A model generated the notes under the pieces. It did no database searches, was not told the origin of the DNA, and saw only the letters and a program-made list of their open reading frames with translations. From Porogramme epimiltina (Eukaryota; Basidiomycota; Agaricomycetes; Polyporales; Polyporaceae), in NCBI GenBank assembly GCA_900155495.1, contig FTLJ01000651.1, positions 1 through 63,903 of the forward strand: a stretch of 63,903 nucleotides of DNA, read 5' to 3'. Below are positions 10,588 through 22,040 of the stretch, piece after piece. Positions within the stretch are counted from its first letter, which is position 1, and each line of letters opens with the position of its first letter. The translations under genes were made by a program, and so were the position numbers.

Positions 10588-12263
10588 TTACCCTCCCAAG
10601 ACCGTAATACGAAGGCTCGAGTGGCCTCTCGCGACCACGAGCCCGGAGTCCGGGATCGTGTCAGACGTTGACTCCGACCATACCTCATCAAGATCAGTCG
10701 GATACCCGGCCACGCCCCTAAGATCCTTCAACGGCGTGTTCTTCGGCACCTCCAACCTCTCCAATTTCGGGAAGCCATCCGAGAGGGTCGTCCACCACCG
10801 CTCCCACTGCTCAGGTGTCTCAATTGCTGTTGTCCGCAGGTGAGTAGGATCCACCGCGAGCGTCTTGACCGTCTCTGTCGGTGCGAACAACGCTCTGATC
10901 TTCTCCGCGCATACTTCGAGGTCCCGTCCATAACGTCTGGGCTCGAATTCCACAGATACCACCCAATCCTCGCTCGTGATGAACGATGCCTCTGATCGAG
11001 GAACCGTGACGAGCACCCATGATTCACGGAAGCTTACGTGCACGCGATCGGCACGCGAGAGCTGCGGGATGCCCGCACGGAATGCGGAGGGCACGCCGCT
11101 GCTGCCTGCTACGTACACGCGTACGCGTATGCGTGTAGTGTCCGGGAAACGAAGACGGCCGTTTGCCAGTCATAATCCTGGATGTCCACCATTTGAAGCG
11201 CGGGTAGGTATGCAGTGTAGGAGGCGTGAATCCCATGGGGATCCAGGATTTGTGGTGGAGGTTCGTCATCTTCGCGGGGGTCTGGGATCCAGGGGAGCGC
11301 GTATTTGACTGTCAGCGTTTCTAGGTTAGGGCATTTGTGGAGCGCACGGAGCAGTGGGTCCAAGTTTTCTTTGGGGTGACTGTAGCAATCACAGCTTGTA
11401 AGGACTAGGTGTCGGAGAGAAGGTGGTGCACATTCGGGGCGGAAATGGGGTCTGGGCACGCTGAGAACAGCCAAGCGTGGGAAAAGATCGTAGAACGGGA
11501 TGTCTGGAGAAAAGGTGGGATAGTAATTGCTTATCCGAAGCTCGCAAAGCTGCGGCAAGCCGTTGTCCAGAACTCGTCCTAACACCCCCATTTGCCTAGC
11601 CGATAGCATCAGATCCAACGATGAGATGCGATGCCTGTGTTGGATGAATAGTTGTGCGAATAGATCCGGGAGATAGCGAATAGTGAGGGATAACGGGACC
11701 GTTCCTGAGCGTTTGAGGAGCGTCTCCATAAACTTGAGAGACCCACTAGTGGGGTTGGGTAGCACTATACGGATGGCGAGCAAGTTCGCCCAGAATTGGG
11801 GGGTCTGGAGGATGATGGCGTACCAAGCGCGGCAGACATGCAAGACTCCAAGCTTGCACCTTCTATGCGAGGTGTAATGCACATGCCCAAAGACCTCCAT
11901 GAGGAGCTCCGTGGGGAAGAAGCGGTTGATCGGGGCGGCGGAGTTGTGGATGGAACGGAGACCGCGGATGCGAGATTTGTACTCTTGAATTCTTGAATTG
12001 CACCAGGAAACGATGTCGGAAGGCTGTATGCGCAAAGCCTCCTTTGCGTCTCCGACCGATAGGTCAGGGTGTTCTATACATCCTGAGTGTCGCACAGACC
12101 GGAGAGCGGAGATCCATAAGTGATATTCTTTCGTCCTTGCGCTGCACCAGCCTTGCACCTCTTGAAAGGGAAGCGCTTTCGTGGCATTGATGTCTTCCTG
12201 GTCGAAGAATAGGTTCGATGGTAGGCTGAGAGGCCTGACTGCTGCTATATCTGGGCCATTCAA
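10588..12263 (-). pseudogene. F-box protein gene broken by a 13-nt deletion
   Basis: Two minus-strand frames (12263-11109 and 11118-10588) together match the intact 44554-46332 gene throughout. The first carries the N-terminal region, an F-box-like motif (INRFFPTELLMEVFGHV) and leucine-rich strands. The second carries RAGIPQLSRADRV to the C-terminus. At about 11149-11152 the sequence passes from GTCTTC to TTCCCGGAC with 2 nt between, where the intact copy has 15 nt, so 13 nt are lost and the frame shifts. No splice sites rescue it. The upstream end lacks an ATG in the conserved frame (12263 is TTG). A truncated 380-residue F-box protein could still be made. The intact family would link targets to SCF ubiquitin ligases. 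Confidence 0.8.
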
Positions 12264-12928
12264 CCGTGAGTGAGATCACAGTGCGTAGACATCAATCCGG
12301 AGAGCCTGCAAGACAGGACTCACCAGAGGGCATCTCCACCCAGCGTACAATAATCGTGAGTGACTTGAATAACTTGAAGAACAATCACAGCAAGTACAAA
12401 GAGAACCAACTCAAACTTCTCGGCGACTCCGAAAGCGACTCATTATGACTGTGACTACGCGATGGCTGTGCCACGACCACGTGTGATTGGTGGCTGTAAA
12501 AGGGCATCCATCCTCCATGTAATAAGGAAGCATCGTCTAGCCTATGGTCATCCCAGCAGAGAGAGGCCACGAGGAATTACATGTGAGAAAAACGATAATA
12601 CGCAGAGAAGCAGATGGGTCGCTCACGCTCAGTGAAAAGTAAGTGCTACGAGGTGCTGTCACCAGTGACCAACCCGATGACTGTGACTCAGAGGGGCGAC
12701 AGACTCCAACAGGTGGTGGTGGCGAAAGCGGGAGAAGGAGCGCGTCTATCATCTCCTGCTCATCTCCCTAGCCCCCCGCCGTGGCAGCCATGTGCGGCGC
12801 TTCAGGCGCTTCGGACCACGTCTACATCCGGGGCATGCAGCACACTAGCCTGAGGTATGACAGTGATGTCAACGTTTAGTATATCTCAACCAGAATACAT
12901 GCACTGTCGCAATCAAGCTCTGGACGGA
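12264..12928. other. No recognisable gene
   Basis: Spacer between two same-strand F-box genes, with short frames only. A C/G-rich stretch at 12700-12800 has no feature I can name. Confidence 0.4.
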
Positions 12929-14950
12929 TCAAGATCTATGCCCCCTTTTCACACTCAGCCTCTCCACTAAACCCTTCGAAGCGTCCTGTAAGCGTTTCTC
13001 TAACTGCGCGAGAAGTCCTGTGTGCTCCCAAAAGCGCCGCTCCAGGTCATTGCTGAGAAAGCGAAGGTGCACGCCGTCTGAGCGCACCCATAGCGTCAGC
13101 TCCCTCAAGGGCCGTTTTCTGAGGAACGGAAGGGCGGCCGCACAGAACGCGTCCACCTCGCGCTCCCCATATGGGAACCAAGTCGTCGGGTCGTCGGCTG
13201 TCTCGATGTGCGTCGCCTCGATCTCCTCGATGTCTTCCGCTCTCTTTCTAGTAAAGAGGTTCGACGCCGAGTCCCATAATACCTCCAGGCTTTCCAAGTG
13301 CGGGCACGGCGGCGCGTCTCCGTCTCCGTCGGCCATCAATGCGAGAAGCACCACATCCGGCGGCACGGGGGCGAGGAGTTCCAGCCGTTTGAGGCGAGGG
13401 AAGCCGCGCAGGAGAGCAGCCCACGCCGTCCGTGCTGCCGTTTCCGGGAGTGTAGCGTCATCGAAACCGCGCACCTCGACCGTGAGGTCCACCACCCTCT
13501 CCGCTTCCCTAAAGAGCGCAGCGATCTCGGCCATGTAGTTCCCGAGGGTGGCGGGCCATTCGGAATCGGGGATCCAGAGATAATTTGAGCGCGGGGCGTA
13601 GTCGTTCGGTGGGGAAATGGCCAAAGTACGGGAAGGCATGCCGGATACGCGGAGCGCTTCTATGTGGATTTGCGGGCGGTGACGAGATCCCTGTGGCGCT
13701 AGTATAACGCGAGCGTGGTCGGCGGCGAAGAGGTGAGCACAAGTGGCGTATCCTAGTAAAGTACGGGGTTTCCGCTCGCGAAGGGTATGTAATTCAACGT
13801 CCACAGAATCCGGAAGGCGGAGGCGGGCGAGGAAGGTAGTGATCGATGTGGTGTGGTCCCGGAGGCATAGCGAGCGCAGTTTGGGGAGACTCACGATCGC
13901 TGGGGCAGAGATGCGGCGCTGTTTGGGGTGTGCTAGTGCCCATTGTGATCTCAGTGATTCTAGATTTGGGCATTCTTGAAGTGCTTGGAGAAGCTGATCA
14001 GGCTCATCGTATCTGCGACACCTTTCGCAGACGCATGACGTGAGGTCAAGATGCTTGAGGGAAGGAGGTATGAAGCCTGGAACGAGGTGTGCGCGAGCGA
14101 TGTGGAGAGTCGTAAGGTTCGGTAGGCGGGGAGGCGGAGGGAGGCGGGGGTAGTTAATGGCTGAACGCCATACGAATGTGATGCTGAGTTCCGCCAAGCA
14201 TAGAAGGTCGGCGTCCATCAAAAAGTTCTCGAGCTCTACGACGTGTCGCGGTTCCAATCCCACGTCCAGAGACGTCATTCTTGGCTGATGGGGGAGAAGC
14301 ACCTTGGTAAGAGCGTTATGGAATCCGTACAGTCGGAGCGAGAAAACTTCATGGACGGAGCGTTGAAGGGCAACTTGAAGATCGTGGAGGACACGGAGGG
14401 ATGGGTCCCGAAAGATGCGGTATGCGCCGGCCACGTTCGCCCAGAACCGTGGAGTACGGTAAAGCAATACGCGCCAAGTACTGCACACGCGTAAGACGCG
14501 GAGAGAGCGGATGGTCGGACCGTCGGGGAGGACGTAGCCAAAAATCTCCATCAACATTTCCGGCGGAAGCTTGAGATGGATTGGGGCGTAGGCGTTGTAG
14601 ATGGAACGGAGGGCCCGGATGCGGGATTTGTATTCGCCTATTCTAACTTTGATCCACTGGCCTACATCGGAAGGTGACAGCGCTGACAGAGCATTTTCGT
14701 CTCTTGCAGGCAGGTGATGTGCATCTTCGTCTGCATCTTCGGAGAATTCCAGAGGGTCGGATTGCGCTCTAAACCGAAGAGCCTCTATGCGCAACCTGCA
14801 TGCGGCAGTTTGGACGATACACCACCCTTGAACTTCTGGAATAGGAAGGCCGCCGATGTTGCCGAAGTCATCGCCTTCAGTCTCTGTTGTATGCGAAGCT
14901 AGATGTGTGCCTATAAAACGAAGTAGAGATGTCCATGTCTGAGTATCCAT
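12929..14950 (-). CDS. F-box protein with leucine-rich strands
   Basis: This is a single long exon. I start it at the ATG at 14950 (MDTQTWTSLL), giving 673 residues. The frame stays open to an ATG at 15112, but that extension has no counterpart in the paralogues. A WC...R..EALR helix precedes EYKSRIRALRSIYNAYAPI and the F-box-like LPPEMLMEIFGYVL at about residue 121. Leucine-rich strands follow, then a C-terminal domain (DAFCAAALPFLRKRPLREL) found again in the relics at 4048-5240. F-box proteins recruit substrates to Skp1-Cul1 ubiquitin ligases, and the variable C-terminus would choose the target. It lies downstream of ferric reductase 1 on the same strand, the mirror of the 28267-32890 arrangement. 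It is the most divergent of the intact paralogues. Confidence 0.8.
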   Translation of the reverse strand: MDTQTWTSLLRFIGTHLASHTTETEGDDFGNIGGLPIPEVQGWCIVQTAACRLRIEALRFRAQSDPLEFSEDADEDAHHLPARDENALSALSPSDVGQWIKVRIGEYKSRIRALRSIYNAYAPIHLKLPPEMLMEIFGYVLPDGPTIRSLRVLRVCSTWRVLLYRTPRFWANVAGAYRIFRDPSLRVLHDLQVALQRSVHEVFSLRLYGFHNALTKVLLPHQPRMTSLDVGLEPRHVVELENFLMDADLLCLAELSITFVWRSAINYPRLPPPPRLPNLTTLHIARAHLVPGFIPPSLKHLDLTSCVCERCRRYDEPDQLLQALQECPNLESLRSQWALAHPKQRRISAPAIVSLPKLRSLCLRDHTTSITTFLARLRLPDSVDVELHTLRERKPRTLLGYATCAHLFAADHARVILAPQGSRHRPQIHIEALRVSGMPSRTLAISPPNDYAPRSNYLWIPDSEWPATLGNYMAEIAALFREAERVVDLTVEVRGFDDATLPETAARTAWAALLRGFPRLKRLELLAPVPPDVVLLALMADGDGDAPPCPHLESLEVLWDSASNLFTRKRAEDIEEIEATHIETADDPTTWFPYGEREVDAFCAAALPFLRKRPLRELTLWVRSDGVHLRFLSNDLERRFWEHTGLLAQLEKRLQDASKGLVERLSVKRGHRS

Positions 14951-15644
14951 CACGGTTGAAACGATGAGACTCAGTGCCAAGACATCACTCACCAGCTGAC
15001 AGCATCGCTCGTCACAGTACCACAGAGGATACCGGCTTGACGCGCTCTTGCCCAGCTTGTGAAACGAGTCAGGAGTTGAGAAGAGGCTGGGAAATAATCG
15101 CGAATATTGCATGACTCCGCTGTCGAAGTTGATGCCAGCTCAGAAATGACTCGACTCTATATTTCCTTTAAGTTCAAGTGGGATCCACGCCGATGGCAAA
15201 ACCGTTACGTACGCAATATCCGTGGGGATGGGAGAAATTCCCGCTTTGTCGCGCAGCAACAAGCAGGCAGGCTATGGGGAGCCCATTTGAACGCCATGGT
15301 GGTAGAACGGAAGATCGGCAGGCGCCCGCCGTGGGGGAGTTCAACTTCGACGTTGGGATTGTGGCTGTGCATAGGTCTGGCCCGGGCCTATTCATTTGAT
15401 GCCAAGTACGCGAAAACCGCTCAACATTCTAACGGGTACAACTCGAAGAGTACTGTGTCATTTTGTATTGATCGGATAGAGAAGCTACGGATACAGCATC
15501 TAGTATAATGTGGTCGTCGCGGAGTCGTGACGGATCATTACTTTTGTGAGGCGGTAAGTAAAATACCTGAGAGCGTAAGGTTGTTACGTGAAGGTGGCCC
15601 TTTATGAGAGACACCAAGAGCCAAGCACCAAAAACGTGCACTCG

Positions 15645-18042
15645 TTACGCGTATCCAAACGATTCGACGTGCAAGGTGACGCTTGGTGCTCCGGAGAGGG
15701 TAGTAGACATCGGGATGCGCAACGCGGTGCGGCACGCGCGCGCGATGCTCGTCGAGCCGCAAACTGTTACGTCAAGTGCGTGGGGTCAGCAACGGCGAAG
15801 AGGGGGGGCGATGAAACGAAAGTGGGCTTACCAGTGACGGACATACGACCACTGTTCGCGTCGACCTCTTCGCGCAGGAGCGCGGGGAGATCCGGACGAC
15901 CATGCGCGACACATACGGCAGGGTGAGAGAGCAGGGACGGCGCGCGCTCCTTGTGCGACGCGCCCTCGCCCTCAGACGAGTTAATGGAGCCGTATTCACT
16001 CCCCTGATCGTGCTTCCCGGTGACGAAGATCCGAATCGACACATTGAGTCCCGCAGGGGCGCGCTCGAGGGCTTTTGAGAGGGCGTCTGAGATCCACTCG
16101 ACGTGGGCTGGAGAGAGTCATGTGTGAGGGCGTTGCGGAGCTTCGGGGGCAAAGACGATCACGTACTCGCGTCGCGGATGCACCAGAAGAAGATGACCTT
16201 GCGGCACCTGCTCTTCTCGTGCTGCACGTGACTGAGAACTCCGAGGAATGTCGAGAGCGTGAAGGTCACGCCCGAGCCGCCTGCGACGAGCACGACAGTG
16301 TCGTCTGCATCCAAGTTCGGAGTGAACCCGTACGGCCCATCGACAAGGACCTTGACCTTCTCGCCCTTCGCTGCGTTCTGAGCGAGACGCTTCGTGAAGC
16401 CCTCCCGGACGTTGACGAGGAACACGAGTTCTTTCCAGTAGACAGCGGAGTCCGCGTTCGAGGCCGGCGTCTTGGTGCTCTCACTGAAAGAGGAGGAAGC
16501 CGACTTCGGCGCGTCGAGCTGGTAGCGAGAGTCGACCGAGGCGATTGTGAACGGGTGGGTCTCAAGCGGGAAGGCGGAGATAGAGGGCATGATGAGGTAC
16601 GCAGTTTGACCGGGGGTCCACTTGAAGTGCGGGGGACGCTGAATGTGCAGCCGGGCGACGTTGGAAGACAGGAGCTCGACAGACGCGTCGAGTTTGTGCG
16701 CGGTCTTGTGGAAGCTGAAGTAGAGGTGGTTGTAGTAGAAGATGCGCGCCAGGCGAAGTGCACGGTCGAGTCCCCAGATAAGGAATGACGGCCAGATGAG
16801 GTAGCCGTAATCGAACCGTTCGCAATGGAAGTATGATCCCAGAACCAGGATGCTATGATGCCCTAGTAAGTACGAATGTACCAGTAGTGAAACGTGATAT
16901 GGGTACTCACAACACAGTCCCGAAGTGGGTGAAGTAGAAGATCTCGTAGTGACGCTTGCGGACCGGGCGGATGGAGAGCACGAGGAGGATCGTGAAGGCA
17001 ACATTGCACATGATGCCGATACGGACGTAATTCTCCTCGAGTTTCACGAGCTTCATAATCGTCATCTAGAAAGAGGCCATCTTTTAGTGGTGGTCGTCAT
17101 GTATAGTGGAGGCTATAGGGACGTACCCTGTAAGCAGAGTGGACCCAGATCATGACGAAGTTTACGCGCGCCATCATGCGGTGCATGTAGTTAAGCTATA
17201 CACGGCATATGAGATTCCTGCCAAGTCTGGAGATCGTAGCACGAGAACGTACCTTGTCATAGCTGATACCCGTGATATCTAATGAATGGCGTAAGAATGC
17301 AGGCACACGATCTACAAGTTGCGTATACTCACAAGAAATGACGTTGTTCTTCGTGCCGAGGGCTGTAATAAGAGCGAACTGGCTTCCAGCGAGGATGCCG
17401 GCCCTGTTGCCAGCCATACGAGCGTCGTACTTCTTGCCTGTGGTCGGGTTGGTAGCTGGAAGCACCGTTAGCAAACCGCGAACGCGCAGACACTAACACG
17501 GAGTACTCACTGTTGTAGAACTCCCACGTGAAGAGTGCGACGATGTACAGGCAAGTGATGACCACCTCCGCCATGTTCAGCGTATACTCGTCCCCGATGT
17601 TGAGCGTCCACCGGAACGCGACGACGCGGTACGCGTTGACGATCGCGGACGGAATGTTGCGCCACGAGAAGCGCCGCGTAACTGCACGGGAACCGCCCGC
17701 CTCGGCCTGCGCCGCTCCCTTCTCCGTCATGGGCGGCGCGCGACGCGCACGGAGCCGCGAGACCACCCACGACACGAACTGGCAGATGGCGACGAGGGCG
17801 ATGAAGGCCGCGATGGCCCACCAGAGCTGGTTGAGGTAGTGCGAGTCGCGCCAGAGGCGCGCCGCCTTCTCCGGGGTGACTGTCTTCGCCATGGCGTGGT
17901 GCTGCGAGGTCGAGAGCGAGGGGGTCCACGAGAGGCCCGCTCGCCGCGCCCACATATAAGTAGTGGCGGCTGCGCCCGCGAGGACGAGCCCATTGCTCGC
18001 GAGGAGGGGGGTAAACGCTCCTCCAGATCGATGTTGGGGCAT
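15645..18042 (-). CDS. Ferric reductase transmembrane protein 1
   Basis: FRE-type plasma-membrane metalloreductase that moves electrons from NADPH via FAD and heme to extracellular ferric or cupric ions. Exons on the minus strand: 17511-18042, 17333-17455, 17253-17278, 17127-17195, 16911-17065, 16167-16852, 15832-16107 and 15645-15763, together 661 residues. The ATG at 18042 is the first in frame. Hydrophobic segments flank two His pairs spaced by 13 residues (YMHRM...WVHS and FTHFG...YFH), the bis-heme ligands. THPFTIASV is the FAD-binding motif. DGPYG, AGGSGVTFT and the terminal VCGSTSIARACR form the NADPH-binding module. Exons 2-6 and 8 have exactly the same lengths as in the gene at 28267-30629. 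Exon 7 is 33 nt shorter. An exact iron-GATA motif lies about 0.8 kb upstream. Confidence 0.9.
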
Positions 18043-19128
18043 GGTAGCGGTATAGCGGCTAGGCACCAGATCGCTCGCGCGCGCGCGACCGAGGGCCGGC
18101 GGCGGTGAAGGACAAGCAGCACAGGCGCTCGGGGCGGCGGCGGGAATGAGAGAAGCCCTGAACGGGACAACTTTCTCGCGCCGTTCATTTCGGCCCGTCG
18201 CGCATGTCCCCGCCGCGCATCCGCAGACAGCCCGCCCCCGGCCTCGATCGAGTAAGCGCGATCGGGCCGACAGTGGTCTTCTGTGAGTTGCTCTGGAAGG
18301 TGTAGCACCAGCTTATCTTTGTGCCGTAAGTACGGCTTGCGAAAGGCCTGGCGAACGTGTGTCTATCTCTCCTTCGCAAAAATGGCTCTTGCGGGGCGAG
18401 TAGCCCTCACATATTGTTCTGGATATCTTTCATTGCCTCGGGGCTAGGCTGCCGAAGGTTAGTCTCACCAGACTCAGGGTGTCCCAATGCTATGGTAGAT
18501 GGCTGCGCAAAGCTAAAATTAAATCTGCCAAGAGCTTGAACGTGAAGCACCGTGCAGCGTAGGGAGAATGTTCAAGCGGGCTTTGTGGCGTTGCACCTTG
18601 GAGTCGTAAAGACATAGCGAACAAGATCTACAGCGGTGATTTATGCCAGCGAGGCATGCAGCGAAGTGAGGTGGGTGACCTTATCTACGTTAGCCGGGAA
18701 GGACGGCACCGTTGATAGAACATACCGACATACATGTAATGCTTACAATCTGGGGTCTCCATGCATTTTGCACGGAGTTTCGGGTCTCGGGTGGTGGTTG
18801 AGATGAGAACCCTCCCCGTCAAGCGCTTAGATCGGAGTCTCGGGTGAGGGTCAACAGATTATCTGATAATGGCCAAAATGCTCAAACATCGATTGGTGTG
18901 CCCCAAGGTCGAGACTCGGAGAATCGGGGGATACGAGGAGACACACCGGGCGTGGAGCCGAAGATGATGAATTCGTGCCTGGGTAGAGTATGTCTATTCT
19001 AATTCGAGTAATAAGCAACAGGCCAGGTACCGGTCTATATCGTCTATGCCCGGCCGAACTAGTCGAATCGTAATAGTCTATGTCGGACACACAGCAGGTT
19101 GCAACAACAACAACAAGGAGCGGATGCC
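18043..19128. other. Shared flank: upstream of ferric reductase 1, downstream of NADH dehydrogenase
   Basis: No gene recognised. It contains the GATA-factor motif at 18859-18869 and, close to the reductase start, a run of CGCG repeats (18070-18092). Confidence 0.5.
18859..18869. promoter_or_regulatory. ATCWGATAA iron-GATA factor motif, two overlapping copies
   Basis: The plus strand carries ATCTGATAA at 18861-18869. The minus strand carries ATCAGATAA over 18859-18867, within a near-palindrome ATTATCTGATAAT. This is the consensus bound by fungal siderophore and iron regulators of the SreA/Urbs1/Fep1 family. It sits about 0.8 kb upstream of ferric reductase 1, so repression under high iron is a reasonable inference. 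Confidence 0.6.
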
Positions 19129-21669
19129 TCATTCACGGCTCACGTCACTGTGAAGGGCAAGCGTCAGGGATAATTTAGACACAGGCACGAGCGAGGCACG
19201 CACCGCCCGAAGAGCTTGACCTTGAGCCAGTCGGTGGCGACGAGTGTGCGGTTGCGCAAGGAGAATAGCGTGCTGAGGTACGCGCTCCTCCAGAACAGGA
19301 ACGTGGCGACGCCACCCGTGGCCAGCTACGCCCAAAAAACTTCGTCAGCGGCCCGGTCCACTCCCGCGACATAAGACCACAAGCCACTCACGTTTCCGTT
19401 GAAGAACGGCAGGTCCGCGATCGCCTTCTCCGAGCCGATGTACGCAAGCGAGCCCTGATGCGAGTAGCGGAACGGCCGGACCTTCTCGAGCTTCTTAAGA
19501 CGCCGCGCGAGCTGCTCGCGCTCGGCCTTCGCTTCAGGCTCATCTGCGCCCTCGAGCGCCTGCGCGCGGGCGGACAGTTCATCGCGCTTCGCGAGCTGCG
19601 AGAGGACACGCGCGAGGTATGCGCCCTCTTGCGACGCGACCTGCGCCGTTGGCGCGTACGACGTAGCGGTGCAGTCACCGATGGCGAAGATGCTGTCGCT
19701 CGCGCCGGCCATACGCATGCACTCTGCAGGAAGTCGTGAGTAGAGAGCGTGAGGGTAGTCAGGCGAGACGCACCATCTACGGTGATACCGCGCCTGTTCG
19801 TTTGGGCACTGGGGAACTTGGCCATAAGGTCGCGGGTGACCTTGCGGAGAGTGTTACCAGCAGCCCAAACGACGAGACCGCAGGGGACCTCGACGATGCT
19901 CTTGTCAGGCATCTGGAGGACAACGCTCTTCTCCTTGACCTCCTTGACCATGGTCCTCGTCAGGATATCAATCTTGGACTCCTTGAATGTTGACTCGGTG
20001 TACTCGATCAACTGCTTGGAGAACATGGGAAGCACGGACGGGAGTGCCTCCACGAGTGTGATGCGAACGTTCTCCGCGAGTTCAGGGTACCATGAACGGA
20101 GATCCTCCTCGAGGAAGTCGTGCAGCTCGCCACTGAGATAGAGAATTTGAGTCTTACATATTAGATATGATTTCAGTCGACATACCTGAGCTCAATACCA
20201 GTCGGGCCACCACCGACGACAACCTAGAGAACAGGGTGAGCACAAAACAAACAGCTACAACGACTGACGTACCATGTGCAACAACCGCTTCTGCTCCTCC
20301 AAAGACTGACCAGGGAACGCCGCCGACTCCATGCCTGGGTTCAAACTTAATTGGTCAAATGCGATACACGTGATTGGCGCACGTACAGTCCATGAAACGG
20401 CGCTGCATCTTCTCCGCGTCCTCGAGCTCCTTCATGAAGCACGAGTGTTCCCTTACGCCGGGAATGTTGAAGGTCTGAACCTCGGCACCCACAGCGAAGA
20501 CGAGGTAGTCATAGGGTATCGTTGTCGTGGATACTAAGCCTTGGATCTCCGAGGTGTCTGTCCATGATTTTAGCAACACGTATATACACAGGCAAGGGAC
20601 TCCATACCTGCGAAGGAGACGGTTTTCTTGACGGGCTGCAGAGGTTGAGCGTCAGTATCGGTCCGAAGCGCAGGTTTGGTACGCGACTCGGCATTGCTCC
20701 TCCGCGCTCGTGCTCCCGCGAATCTCTCAGAACGGCGTATGTCATATCGCGTGTCGGTGATAGTGACGGCGTTAGAGCCCCATGACACAAAACACGACAT
20801 GTACGCGCGCTGCTCGGAATGCGTGCGGAAAGCTGAGCTCGTTGTCCCAGGGCCATTCCGGGACAAACCGGAAGGCCAACAAGGCACGGACGATGGTGCG
20901 CATGCGAACACCCCACATCATAGCTGAGGGAGGGAGTACTCACATCAACATCCGTGGCGGAGGCCTCAATGACAGTAACCTGCCGGTTCTTGTGGCGCGT
21001 TACATATCGAGTGGCTTTGGACTGATCAATAAATACGGCGCACAACTAACATGGCCGCCACTCACGTTGCAAGATGGACCGCGGAGCAAGAGTTCCTACA
21101 GCGACACTGGGCAGGAGGGGTGTGAAGAGGAAGTAGTTCTTCGGGCTGACAACAATCTGTTCATGCGTTATTCCTCCGCGCGACCGGACGTAAAAACTAA
21201 AGTACTCACGACGTTGTAGTCGTTGGTGTCAAGGGAGTTGAGCAGGCTGGTCGCACCCCAGCCGCTGCCGCAGATAACGATCGTCTTCTTGGACGGGTCG
21301 TGGGGGAGCTGCTCGCCCGGCGCCCTGTCCTTTTGAGCAAAGTAGTAGAACGCGCCGCCACTGGCGAGAGTGACGAGGGTAACGGAGCCCGTGACCTGGA
21401 GGAAGCGCTTCCAAAGCGAGGACTTGATGGGGGGCGGAGGGGGCTGGGCGGAGCGGGTCGCGCGGATGTGAGAAAAAGAGGGTGGCGGCGCGCACAGGCG
21501 GCCGTGGTGGAGGCGGCCGCGCGCGGGGCGTAGGGGGACAATGACATACCGCAGATGCGCCCTCCGACGCTGCTCCCGCGGAAACCCATCGCCTGGCCGA
21601 GTGGAGACGAGGGACCACGGATGGCCGAGATGCGACGAGGCTTCGGCCGAGAACGCGCACTGGAACCAT
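19129..21669 (-). CDS. Type II (alternative) NADH dehydrogenase, mitochondrial
   Basis: Single-subunit, rotenone-insensitive NADH:ubiquinone oxidoreductase that oxidises NADH without pumping protons. Twelve exons (minus): 21550-21669, 21210-21443, 21066-21156, 20944-21014, 20608-20635, 20387-20557, 20273-20334, 20186-20223, 19774-20132, 19392-19723, 19204-19325 and 19129-19147, giving 548 residues, normal for the family. The N-terminus ([15 protein letters not shown]) is Arg/Ser-rich like a mitochondrial presequence. A hydrophobic segment ([16 protein letters not shown]) follows, which favours the external (NDE) type. [14 protein letters not shown] is the first Rossmann motif and [16 protein letters not shown] the second. 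[16 protein letters not shown] and the terminal KVKLFGRDVSRE are classic. No EF-hand is seen. One intron of about 300 nt (20636-20943) is much longer than the others. Confidence 0.93.
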
Positions 21670-22040
21670 TGCAAAGTCTATCAGCGGCCGAACGGCCCAG
21701 GCGTCGCGGGGGTTTATATACACACCTCTGGAGGCTTGCATGGCCGTTCGCGGCGGGAGGGCGACACCTGCGCGTCGAAGGGGAGGTGGTGACGAGGAGG
21801 AGTTGGACGAAGAGTTTGCTCGTCCGGCGCTGCGTCCCTCTCGGGTCGCGACGGTTTGTGAAACCCTAACCACGCCTCTCAGCACCGCTCCTAGCGCCCA
21901 GCATCGCCCAGTCCGTGGCCGTTCCGTCATCTTCGGCCTTCCCTTGGCTGCCCCTGGCTTCCCCACAATGTCCGCATCGCCCGCCCCGTTGCACACGACG
22001 CCCGCCTCTCCCGCTCTCCGCCGCCCCGCCCGCCTTCCCC
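21670..22040. promoter_or_regulatory. Divergent intergenic promoter region
   Basis: About 370 bp separates the start codons of the NADH dehydrogenase (minus) and the NTF2/SnoaL-like gene (plus), so one GC-rich region probably serves both. No TATA box stands out. A pyrimidine-rich run lies at 21880-22040, just before the plus-strand start. Confidence 0.6.

Noticed and set aside
16075..16788. Plus-strand open frame of 237 codons
   Set aside because: Antisense to exon 6 of ferric reductase 1, an effect of GC-rich codon use.
21915..22040. Upstream extension of the NTF2/SnoaL-like gene
   Set aside because: The frame is open but starts with GTG and is Pro/Arg low complexity. The ATG at 22041 has good context.
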